Source of the DNA: Spirochaetales bacterium
GTDB lineage: Bacteria; Spirochaetota; Spirochaetia; Sphaerochaetales; Sphaerochaetaceae
Direction: 5' to 3'
Length of the DNA: 7,969 nt
NCBI GenBank assembly: GCA_022771185.1
Contig: JALFCJ010000235.1
Coordinates: 1 to 7,969, forward strand
Shown here: positions 1 through 5,355 of the stretch, one piece after another
How the letters are laid out: the number at the start of each line of letters is the position of its first letter
Position numbering within the stretch: position 1 is the stretch's first letter
Notes under the pieces: generated by a model
The model's input: only the letters and a program-made list of their open reading frames with translations
Told to the model about the DNA's origin: nothing
Database searches by the model: none
Translations under genes and position numbers: made by a program

Positions 1-42
1 AAGGAGCTTGATATTCTAGGCATAACTCATGCAGGAGAGTAA
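1..42 (+). CDS. 3' end of an unidentified upstream gene (partial)
   Basis: The frame beginning at base 1 reads 13 codons (KELDILGITHAGE) and stops at TAA 40-42. The other two forward frames are closed by stops within the first 18 bases. The stop lies 3 bp before the next gene's ATG, and that gene's SD (AGGAG, 33-37) lies inside these last codons, as expected for translationally linked operon genes. The peptide is too short to identify. From context (a stand-alone GXGXG domain, then glutamine synthetase) another glutamate synthase piece, such as the FMN-binding or amidotransferase subunit, is a reasonable guess but is not shown by the sequence. Confidence 0.5.
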   Translation, partial: KELDILGITHAGE

Positions 43-45
43 AGA

Positions 46-762
46 ATGATTGTTGATGCGCAGGGAAAAGATTACAAAGAAGTAGACAGAATAATTAGGG
101 AAAGCAAAGAAAACATTGAAGTCATCAATCCTTCTGGCCAGAGATTCATAGGGGCTGCTCTCCAGAAAAGAAGAGTAAATGTCTATGGAATAGCTGGAAA
201 TGCTCTCGGCTGTTATCTGGACGGCGGCTTGATTGAAGTATTCGGAGACGCGCAGGATGCTGTAGGTGACACAATGAATGATGGAAGAATCATTGTCCAT
301 GGCTCTGTAGGTGACGCTCTGGGATATGCTATGAGAGGTGGCGCCCTCTTTGTTGAAAGAAATGCAGGATACAGAGCTGGAATTCATATGAAAGCCTATG
401 GCGAAAAGTCTCCTGTAGTTGTTATAGGAGGACGTACCGGTTCTTTCTTGGGGGAGTATCAGGCAGGAGGAACTATAATAGTATTGGGTCTAGAGAGGGG
501 CGATATGCCTATCAGCGGATATTTCACAGGTGCCGGTATGTATGGAGGAAAAATAATACTGCGTAACCCGGGAGAAGTATTACTTCGCCCTGAGTGCGAG
601 ATGCATAAGGCTGAAAAAGAAGAGTTAGATAGTGTAAAAGAATCCATTGAAGAGTGGTGTTCCATATTTAATCGTGACGAAAATATGGTTTTTGATGCAG
701 AATTCTATGTAGTTGAACCCAGAAAAGGGGCTGCTCCAAGACAGAGTTACGTCCCTAACTAG
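46..762 (+). CDS. Stand-alone GXGXG domain protein (glutamate synthase alpha C-terminal domain, GltB3/GlxC-like)
   Basis: This 238-residue protein corresponds to the right-handed beta-helix that closes the large subunit of glutamate synthase, here encoded as its own gene. Glycine-rich coils recur through residues about 48-148: GIAGNALG (48-55), DGG (59-61), GDAQDAVGDTM (67-77), GSVGDALG (86-93), RGG (97-99) and GGRTGSFLGEY (128-138). They are spaced roughly 19-21 residues apart, with an NDG at 79-80 and an AGG at 140-142. In canonical GOGAT this helix is structural and spaces the amidotransferase site from the FMN synthase site, so this protein should need separately encoded partners. Those partners are probably upstream, outside the window. 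The same domain occurs in formylmethanofuran dehydrogenase subunit C and in GlxC, but the glutamine synthetase gene 9 bp downstream favours ammonium assimilation. The residues after about 185 (acidic, with EEW) match nothing I recognise. Start chosen at ATG 46, with AGGAG at 33-37. Confidence 0.85.
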   Translation: MIVDAQGKDYKEVDRIIRESKENIEVINPSGQRFIGAALQKRRVNVYGIAGNALGCYLDGGLIEVFGDAQDAVGDTMNDGRIIVHGSVGDALGYAMRGGALFVERNAGYRAGIHMKAYGEKSPVVVIGGRTGSFLGEYQAGGTIIVLGLERGDMPISGYFTGAGMYGGKIILRNPGEVLLRPECEMHKAEKEELDSVKESIEEWCSIFNRDENMVFDAEFYVVEPRKGAAPRQSYVPN

Positions 763-771
763 GAGGAATGA

Positions 772-1980
772 ATGAAATACACCAAAAATGACATTATCGC
801 ACTTCTGGAAGAAGAGAATGTAGAGTTTGTCAGACTAGAGTTTACAGATATATTTGGTCGTCCCAGAAGTATGACTGTAATGCCTGAAGAGTTTGAAAAG
901 GCTGTAGAGCATGGAATCTCCATTGATGGATCTGCTATCCCGGGCCTTGGAGGTGACAATATTCACTCTGATCTCTTTTTAAGCCCTGATTTGGATTCTA
1001 TTTCTTATCTTCCCTGGCGCCCGGACCAAGGAAAAGCTGTCAGATTTTTCTGTAACGTAAAAAACCCCGATGGAACTTTTCATAACTGCGACTCCAGATG
1101 GATACTTACAAAAGCCGTGGAAGAAGCAGAAAAGGAAGGATACACCTTCTATTTCGGCACTGAGTTCGAGTTTTATCTTTTTAAGACCGATGCCAAAGGC
1201 GAGAGTACGAGAATTCCTATCGACAACGCTGGTTATATGGATTCTACTCCAGATGACAAGGGTGACAGCATCAGACGTGAAATATGTCTGCAGCTCAAAG
1301 ACCTTGGAATGAAGCCTGAAGGCGCACATCATGAAGAGGGGCCTGGACAGAACGAAATAGATTTTGCTTACGCTTCTCCTCTTACTGCCGCAGACAATGC
1401 CGTTACTTTTTGTCAAATTGTAAAGCGTGTATCAGCCCTCAATGGTTTATCTGTAGATTTTTCTCCTAAGCCAATCTCTGACAAGGCAGGAAACGGACTT
1501 CATATTAATCTCTCAGTAAAGGGGGAGGGTGACGAAATTCTGGAACATATGATTGCAGGAATATTGGAGCATATAAAGGCTATGACTTTATTCTTTAACC
1601 CTACAGAGTCTTCTTATCGTCGTCTCGGTTCCTTCAAGGCTCCCAGGTATATTTCTGCGTCCCGTGGTAACAGATCTCAGCTAGTGCGAATTCCAGAAGC
1701 AAAAGATCCTTATATCAGGGCAGAAGTAAGAAGCCCTGACTCAGGAGCCAATCCTTATATAGCTTTTGCTCTTCTTATATATGCAGGGCTAGATGGAATT
1801 AGGAGAAAACTGCCACTTAAAGGTGGGTTGGATCAGAATCTCTATCTTCTGACTCCAGAAGAACTTAAAGGCTGGGATACTATTCCAAAGAGCTTGTTGG
1901 AGGCTAAGAACGAAGCCATGAAGAGCCAATTCTTGAAATCTGTTTTACCTCAATCTGTCATAAAATATTATCTGAGGTGA
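772..1980 (+). CDS. glnA: Type I glutamine synthetase, short form with altered flap residue
   Basis: Ligates ammonia to glutamate with ATP in the cytoplasm; family members are dodecamers. At 402 residues it is shorter than the usual 440-470. Visible landmarks are DGSAI (52-56), TEFEF with metal ligands E131 and E133, HHEE (186-189), NEIDF (E195), GNGLHIN with H244, SYRRL (R284), NRSQ (R301), RIP (R306), RAEVRSPD (E318, R320) and ANPYIAFALL. These cover the ATP, metal and glutamate sites. Two oddities are seen. The conserved flap RLVPG-x-EAP reads RLGSFKAP, putting Lys289 where the catalytic-loop Glu (E327 in Salmonella numbering) should be. The protein also ends at IKYYLR, about 20 residues before the normal C-terminus. 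NLY (356-358) resembles the adenylylation site, but nothing shows it is used. ATG 772 follows AGGAGG (761-766), which overlaps the previous stop. An out-of-frame ATG at 768 is not used. Confidence 0.93.
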   Translation: MKYTKNDIIALLEEENVEFVRLEFTDIFGRPRSMTVMPEEFEKAVEHGISIDGSAIPGLGGDNIHSDLFLSPDLDSISYLPWRPDQGKAVRFFCNVKNPDGTFHNCDSRWILTKAVEEAEKEGYTFYFGTEFEFYLFKTDAKGESTRIPIDNAGYMDSTPDDKGDSIRREICLQLKDLGMKPEGAHHEEGPGQNEIDFAYASPLTAADNAVTFCQIVKRVSALNGLSVDFSPKPISDKAGNGLHINLSVKGEGDEILEHMIAGILEHIKAMTLFFNPTESSYRRLGSFKAPRYISASRGNRSQLVRIPEAKDPYIRAEVRSPDSGANPYIAFALLIYAGLDGIRRKLPLKGGLDQNLYLLTPEELKGWDTIPKSLLEAKNEAMKSQFLKSVLPQSVIKYYLR

Positions 1981-1981
1981 T
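1974..1981 (+). promoter_or_regulatory. Ribosome binding site of the ANTAR gene, embedded in the glnA stop
   Basis: GAGGTGAT matches eight bases of the extended anti-SD complement (AGGAGGTGAT) and includes the glnA stop codon TGA at 1978-1980. It sets the ATG at 1984 as the start. An overlapping ATG at 1980-1982 lies in another frame and sits too close to the SD. The arrangement suggests ribosomes finishing glnA re-initiate on the regulator gene, coupling the two products. The coupling is inference. Confidence 0.65.
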
Positions 1982-1983
1982 GG

Positions 1984-2571
1984 ATGGAATTAAGGGAACT
2001 GGTATATTCCACGCTTATTGTCAGTACAACTCCTTCTTTTGCCTCCTTTGCCTCCGAGCTGTTGAGTCAAAATTCTTTCTATCCAGTGAAGAAAGTAAGT
2101 TCTGTGACTGAAGCCAGGCATGCACTTTCTATTAGGAGTTATGATGTACTGATCGTAAACTATCCCCTTCTCGATGAGACAGGGTTGGAACTGTCTATGG
2201 AAATGAGCCGAGATTGTTCTTCGGTTGTCTTGATGATGGTTCCAGCCACTATGTATGGAGACGTAGAGGCAAAGACAAGGGGAAGTGGTGTATTTCTTTT
2301 AAAGAAACCTATTTCCCTCATCACTCTATCTCAGTCTCTATCTTGGCTTCGCTCCGCCTCCGACAGAGTGAGAAGCGTTCAGAGCGGCAGAGTAAAGCTG
2401 GAGGAGAAGATAGATGAAATCCGACTTGTGACTAGGGCTAAATTAATACTTATGGAGAATTTGAAGATGACAGAAGACGAAGCCCATAAGTATATAACAC
2501 ATGAAGCAATGGATAGATGTATGTCCAAAAAAGAAGTTGCAAATACTATTCTCAATACTTGGTCCAGATGA
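1984..2571 (+). CDS. NitR-like ANTAR regulator with degenerate receiver domain
   Basis: A 195-residue likely RNA-binding antiterminator. Residues about 8-120 have receiver-domain layout: a hydrophobic strand (LVYSTLIVST), then YDVLIVNYPLLDETGLEL, then FLLKKP (105-109) with the conserved Lys-Pro. The phosphoacceptor Asp is replaced by Asn59 and the N-terminal acidic pair is missing, so normal aspartyl phosphorylation is unlikely. Residues about 120-150 look like a coiled coil. Residues about 137-193 form the ANTAR bundle, with the signature RAKLILMENLKMTEDEAH followed by AMDRCMSKKEVANTIL. ANTAR proteins bind paired hexaloop hairpins and prevent transcription termination. In Clostridium saccharobutylicum a comparable protein, NitR, lies in a glnA-nitR-gltA-gltB operon, which matches the position here, 3 bp after glnA. 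The target RNA is probably in the operon leader outside the window. I saw no hexaloop pair near the gene. Confidence 0.88.
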   Translation: MELRELVYSTLIVSTTPSFASFASELLSQNSFYPVKKVSSVTEARHALSIRSYDVLIVNYPLLDETGLELSMEMSRDCSSVVLMMVPATMYGDVEAKTRGSGVFLLKKPISLITLSQSLSWLRSASDRVRSVQSGRVKLEEKIDEIRLVTRAKLILMENLKMTEDEAHKYITHEAMDRCMSKKEVANTILNTWSR

Positions 2572-2606
2572 TTTATGTTTTATTCGTTTCTTTTGTTTCT
2601 AATCCG

Positions 2607-2636
2607 TTGACCAAAGCTCAAATAATTTACTAACAT
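2607..2636 (+). promoter_or_regulatory. Predicted sigma-70-type promoter for the rpsF operon
   Basis: TTGACC (2607-2612) and TAACAT (2631-2636) match the -35 and -10 consensus and are separated by 18 bp. A start near A2643 would follow, giving a leader of about 54 nt before rpsF. The promoter begins 35 bp after the ANTAR gene stop. No hairpin-plus-U-tract terminator is visible between them, so some read-through from the nitrogen operon is possible. Confidence 0.6.
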
Positions 2637-2642
2637 GATTCT

Positions 2643-2696
2643 ACCTCTTTATCCGATGTGATCGGATCAAATTATTATGTCCACAAGGAGGAATTC
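2643..2696 (+). promoter_or_regulatory. Candidate structured 5' leader of rpsF (possible S6:S18 autoregulatory element)
   Basis: Two foldable elements are visible. ATCCGAT (2651-2657) and ATCGGAT (2661-2667) form a perfect 7-bp stem around GTG. Immediately before it, CCTCTTT (2644-2650) can pair with the SD AAGGAGG (2685-2691) over seven pairs, one of them a G-U wobble. Together they would make an SD-sequestering helix stacked on a hairpin, with 2668-2684 as a 3'-side loop. An alternative pairing of GUG (2658-2660) with CAC (2682-2684) would leave CCG (2653-2655) unpaired in a 5' bulge. Known rpsF leaders bound by the S6:S18 complex have a conserved CCG in a bulge between two helices, and both rpsF and rpsR are in this operon. 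The pairings are read directly from the sequence. The regulatory role is inferred. Confidence 0.5.
2685..2691 (+). promoter_or_regulatory. Ribosome binding site that fixes the rpsF start
   Basis: AAGGAGG is a near-perfect SD, 5 bp before ATG 2697. It rules out the in-frame GTG at 2658, which lies in the hairpin loop of the leader with no SD before it and would add 13 residues not typical of S6. The same seven bases are complementary to CCTCTTT at 2644-2650. Confidence 0.85.
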
Positions 2697-2984
2697 ATGA
2701 TTTCAAATTATGAGTTCACAGTCATCTTCGACGCTAACGAAGATAAGACTAAAGCAGGACTTGAACTTGTCGAGTCCACCTTCTCAAAGTATGGTGTAGA
2801 AGTCACCAAGAAGGAAGACATGGGTGTCAGAACACTGGCATATCTCATCAACAAGCAGGAAAAGGGCCACTACGTCTATTTCGAAATCAAGGCTGACGGT
2901 TTGACAATTAAAAACATGTCCAGAGCCTTCGAGCTTTCTACAGACGTCCTCAAGTACCTGTTCATCAATCCGGAAAAGATCTGA
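2697..2984 (+). CDS. rpsF: 30S ribosomal protein S6
   Basis: A 95-residue protein, the usual size for bacterial S6, which binds the central domain of 16S rRNA as a pair with S18. It opens with the family's first beta strand (ISNYEFTVIFD) and contains a version of the S6 core M-x-R-x-LAY-x-I-x-K-x-x-x-GHYVYFEI (residues about 42-64), where bL/bS6 proteins have Arg-Leu-Ala-Tyr and Gly-x-Tyr. It ends with the helix and strand LSTDVLKYLFI. There is no long acidic C-terminal tail of the kind modified by RimK in enterobacteria. The gene leads an operon with ssb and rpsR, the same order as in Bacillus and many other bacteria. Codon use looks more biased (frequent CTC, AAG, GTC) than in the preceding nitrogen genes, as expected for high expression. 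Confidence 0.95.
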   Translation: MISNYEFTVIFDANEDKTKAGLELVESTFSKYGVEVTKKEDMGVRTLAYLINKQEKGHYVYFEIKADGLTIKNMSRAFELSTDVLKYLFINPEKI

Positions 2985-2996
2985 GGGTAGATATTC

Positions 2997-3506
2997 ATGT
3001 CAGACATCAACTGCGTAACACTCTCAGGAAGATTGACTAGAGACGCTGAACTCAAATATACACAGAACGGTGGAGCTATAGTAAGGTTTTCCATGGCTGT
3101 CAACAGATCAAAGAGGAATGGTGACGGTAGCTGGGCTGAAGAAGCTTCATATTTTGACTGTGTCTATTTCGGCAAGGGCGCTGAAAGTGTCAACTCCTAT
3201 TTGTCCCGTGGCCGTCAGGTTGCTGTAAGCGGAGAGCTTAGACAGTCCCGATGGGAACAGGATGGACAGACGAGAAGTAGGGTTGAGGTCTTTGTGAACA
3301 ATCTTTCCCTACTGTCACAGGGTGGTTCAAAGCCTCAGGAAGGAGATGGCGGTACTTCTTATCAGAAGCCTGCAACTCCGTATAGAGAGAACCAGAACAG
3401 TTATTCAAAGCCTCAGAACCAGTATCGCCAGCAGCCTCAGTATCAACAGGCTCCTGCACAACAGAATGGTCCAGAGGAATTTCAGGACGACGATATTCCG
3501 TTCTAA
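2997..3506 (+). CDS. ssb: Single-stranded DNA-binding protein
   Basis: Coats single-stranded DNA at replication forks and repair sites and recruits partner enzymes through its C-terminal tip. The OB fold spans residues 1 to about 107: NCVTLSGRLTRDAELKYTQNG at the start, then FSMAVNR (31-37), ASYFDCVYFGKGAE (50-63), GRQVAVSGELRQSRW (72-86) and VEVFVNNLSLL. A disordered linker rich in Gln, Pro, Tyr and Asn (about 108-158) follows. The protein ends EEFQDDDIPF, the standard acidic-Pro-Phe tip bound by PriA, RecQ, the DNA polymerase III chi subunit and others. At 169 residues the length is normal. The gene begins 12 bp after rpsF, with GAGGG at 2983-2987 overlapping the rpsF stop. Its place between rpsF and rpsR is conserved widely in bacteria. 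Confidence 0.97.
   Translation: MSDINCVTLSGRLTRDAELKYTQNGGAIVRFSMAVNRSKRNGDGSWAEEASYFDCVYFGKGAESVNSYLSRGRQVAVSGELRQSRWEQDGQTRSRVEVFVNNLSLLSQGGSKPQEGDGGTSYQKPATPYRENQNSYSKPQNQYRQQPQYQQAPAQQNGPEEFQDDDIPF
3326..3416 (+). repeat. Short direct repeat in the ssb linker
   Basis: TTCAAAGCCTCAG occurs at 3326-3338 and again at 3404-3416, in the same reading frame, encoding Ser-Lys-Pro-Gln at residues 111 and 137. The intervening and following bases are also CAG-rich. This is most simply explained by slippage-driven growth of the disordered linker. Confidence 0.5.
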
Positions 3507-3520
3507 TTAAGGAGTAAAAA

Positions 3521-3802
3521 ATGAAAGACGATAGAGATTTTAACGAAATGGATAAAGGCGCACTCAAAGACAGAAAGATGGGTGTCAGAAAGGCTGGCTA
3601 CAAGAAAAAGGTTTGTAAGTTCTGCCAGGGTGCTGCTCCAGCTGATTATAAGAACAGTGAAATGCTCAAGAGATATATCACAGAGAGAGGTAAGATTCTC
3701 CCTGCACGCATAACTGGAACTTGTGCTAAGCACCAGAGAGCTCTCAACAGAGAAATCAAGAGGGCAAGAACACTTGCTTATCTTCCATTCGAGAAGAAGT
3801 GA
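3521..3802 (+). CDS. rpsR: 30S ribosomal protein S18, zinc-binding form
   Basis: A 93-residue partner of S6 in the 30S platform. The family core is clear: DYKNSEMLKRYITERGKILPARITGT (42-67), then KHQRALNREIKRARTLAYLPF (70-90). Four potential zinc ligands are present, Cys32 and Cys35 in CKFC and Cys68 and His71 in GTCAKH. This makes it the zinc-ribbon (C+) form; E. coli S18 lacks most of these residues. The first 20 residues are charged and not conserved. ATG 3521 has AAGGAG at 3509-3514. The next gene begins 4 bp after the stop. Because S6 and S18 act as a pair, the presence of both here fits joint feedback on the leader upstream of rpsF. Confidence 0.96.
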   Translation: MKDDRDFNEMDKGALKDRKMGVRKAGYKKKVCKFCQGAAPADYKNSEMLKRYITERGKILPARITGTCAKHQRALNREIKRARTLAYLPFEKK

Positions 3803-3806
3803 GGAA

Positions 3807-4766
3807 ATGGACGAAGGCTTAACTAAAAAGACATCTAAGGATGTTTTTATAAAGGCATTTATATCTATAGCGTTTTCTGTAGTTCTCCTTTGTTTGGAGG
3901 TTACCTCGCTTATATTTACTTTGCCTTTATTGGCCTTTGTCGCTACTTCCCGGAGAGAGGACGGATTGAAGGTTTTTCTTCCTGCCGCCCTCATTCTCAT
4001 TATTCGTTCCCTGTACTACGGTTGGGGGGTGGAAAATATGGGGCTCTGGGTATGTATTGATCTATATGTCCCTTTGTCACTGTTAGTGGCAGGTTATATA
4101 TGGACTATATCAAAAGGAAAGTTGGAAAAGAGACTCTTTTTGTCACTTCTTCCTGCTTTACTTGCCACAATCCTTTTTGGATTAGTGTTTTTTATGGATA
4201 GGGCGCTCTTTGATGCTTTTTATTCGAGCATGAAGGATGCGTTTGCCACAGTGATGGAAAGTGCCCTTGCCACGCTTGGAATAGAAGCTGATATAGACTT
4301 CTTATTTCTTATGGTAAGCACGACGGTTGGAGTTTTCGCCTTCCCGACCATTGCTGCAGCGGCTTGTGTCTCTTTCTTCTTCTATGAAGGGAAAAGGCAT
4401 TCAAGAGAAACCTCTCTTGACGATGTGGTTGCTTCCATTGAATTGAATACAAATCTTGTATGGGTTTTGATTCTTTCATTGGCGCTGTTGATGTCAAGTC
4501 GGTTTATATCCATGCCTCTGGTCTTTTCTATGGCTTTCTTAAGCCTGGCTTTGACCATGCTCCTTGTCTATTCAATACAAGGTTTCTCTGTATTGATGGC
4601 TTGGATAAAAAATGGTGGTGTAAATATGAAGAGTACCACACTCTTTATTGTTCTTTTGATGCTTGGTCTGTTTATGCCGGGACTAAATATAGTGGTTCTC
4701 TTTGGACTACCGGTTCTGGGACTCATTGAGAACTTTTTCGACATTAAGACAAGGAGAAAGAAATGA
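3807..4766 (+). CDS. Multispanning membrane protein, DUF2232 (YybS-like)
   Basis: A 319-residue integral membrane protein of unknown function. Hydrophobic stretches suggest about eight membrane segments, around residues 16-34, 36-47, 57-72, 84-101, 109-130, 165-193, 216-258 (probably two) and 277-305. It ends in a basic tail (FFDIKTRRKK). The C-terminal LFGLPVLGLIENFFDIK resembles the end of DUF2232 proteins. Position supports this: in Bacillus subtilis the DUF2232 gene yybS lies between rpsR and rplI. The c-di-AMP phosphodiesterase gene gdpP that follows yybS there is absent here. ATG 3807 is preferred over upstream in-frame alternatives because those lie inside rpsR and encode a charged, non-membrane stretch. 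GAGG (3801-3804) is very close to this ATG, so initiation may depend on ribosomes finishing rpsR. The family call comes from general character and context and is less certain than the flanking genes. Confidence 0.72.
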   Translation: MDEGLTKKTSKDVFIKAFISIAFSVVLLCLEVTSLIFTLPLLAFVATSRREDGLKVFLPAALILIIRSLYYGWGVENMGLWVCIDLYVPLSLLVAGYIWTISKGKLEKRLFLSLLPALLATILFGLVFFMDRALFDAFYSSMKDAFATVMESALATLGIEADIDFLFLMVSTTVGVFAFPTIAAAACVSFFFYEGKRHSRETSLDDVVASIELNTNLVWVLILSLALLMSSRFISMPLVFSMAFLSLALTMLLVYSIQGFSVLMAWIKNGGVNMKSTTLFIVLLMLGLFMPGLNIVVLFGLPVLGLIENFFDIKTRRKK

Positions 4767-5350
4767 AGATCATTCTCAACAACGATGTAGTACATCTCGG
4801 AGAAGAAGGCGACATCGTAACAGTAAAAGACGGTTATGCTAGAAACTACCTCCTCCCTACAGGAGCTGCAGTAATTTACAACAAGGCAAATGCAGCTATG
4901 TTCCAGCAGAAAGCAGAGCAGATTGCAAAGAGAAAGGCTGAAAAGAGAGCAGCTTCTGCTTCTCTTAAGGAAAAACTGGACAATGTTACAATCTCTCTTG
5001 TTGTTACAGCTGGTGAATCTGGTAAGCTTTTTGGTTCTGTTACATCTCAGATGGTACAGGAAGCTCTTCTCAAGGAAGGATTTGAGATCGAAAAGAAGAA
5101 GCTTGATGTTCCTACACACTCTATTAAGATGACAGGTACATATCACATTGTCGCTCACCTCTATGAGAACGACAAGGCTACTATCACTCTCAACGTTCTT
5201 TCTGAAGCTGATGTAAAGGCTGCGGCAAAGAAGGCTGCTGAAGAGAAGGCAAAGGCAGAAGCTGAAGCTAAGGCTAAGGCAGAGGAAGAGGCAAAGGCAG
5301 AGGCTGCTGCTGAAGCTGCAGAGACAACAGAAGCACCTGTAGAGGGCTAA
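4763..5350 (+). CDS. rplI: 50S ribosomal protein L9 with long Ala/Glu/Lys-rich C-terminal extension
   Basis: L9 is a two-domain protein that projects from the base of the L1 stalk and helps keep reading frame. The N-terminal rRNA-binding domain is clear: MKIILNNDVVHLGEEGDIV, then VKDGYARNYLLPTGAA (21-36). A long linking helix follows (about 41-75), then the C-terminal domain with GKLFGSVTSQMV (87-98) and the IEKKKLDVP and IKMTGTYHIVAHLY strands (109-134). The usual L9 ends near residue 148. Here another 47 residues (149-195) follow, made almost wholly of Ala, Glu and Lys and ending TTEAPVEG. The start ATG overlaps the previous stop as ATGA (4763-4766) and has AAGGAG at 4751-4756, which indicates translational coupling. 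Confidence 0.96.
   Translation: MKIILNNDVVHLGEEGDIVTVKDGYARNYLLPTGAAVIYNKANAAMFQQKAEQIAKRKAEKRAASASLKEKLDNVTISLVVTAGESGKLFGSVTSQMVQEALLKEGFEIEKKKLDVPTHSIKMTGTYHIVAHLYENDKATITLNVLSEADVKAAAKKAAEEKAKAEAEAKAKAEEEAKAEAAAEAAETTEAPVEG
5215..5340 (+). repeat. Low-complexity purine-rich repeat in the 3' end of rplI
   Basis: Imperfect units built from AAGGC(A/T), GAAGCT and GAGGCA recur through this segment and encode the Ala/Glu/Lys tail of L9. The frame is kept throughout and there are no stops. The repeats look like an expanded codon array rather than an inserted element. Predicted protein form is a highly charged helix or disordered tail. Confidence 0.75.
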
Positions 5351-5355
5351 TATCT

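Noticed and set aside
20..32. GCAT-AACTC-ATGC hairpin before the GXGXG gene
   Set aside because: Only a 4-bp stem inside the end of a coding frame. Too weak to call.
979..1416. Long minus-strand open frame inside glnA
   Set aside because: It lies wholly opposite a clear glutamine synthetase, has no recognisable protein features, and is best explained as a shadow of the coding bias.
2559..2614. TTGGTC (2559-2564) and GACCAA (2609-2614) as a terminator stem after the ANTAR gene
   Set aside because: Only 6 bp with a 44-base loop, no U-tract, and the right arm overlaps the -35 box. Likely chance.
2651..2667. ANTAR-type hexaloop hairpin or intrinsic terminator in the rpsF leader
   Set aside because: The stem is perfectly symmetric around GTG, so it can only give loops of 3, 5 or 7 bases, not 6. 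No second hairpin lies beside it, and no U-tract follows.
2658..2696. GTG start giving a 13-residue N-terminal extension of S6
   Set aside because: No SD precedes the GTG, while ATG 2697 has AAGGAGG at ideal spacing and gives a normal S6 N-terminus.
4568..5158. 196-codon minus-strand open frame across the DUF2232 gene and rplI
   Set aside because: Cys/Phe/Leu-rich low-quality translation opposite two well-supported genes, with no SD or family resemblance.
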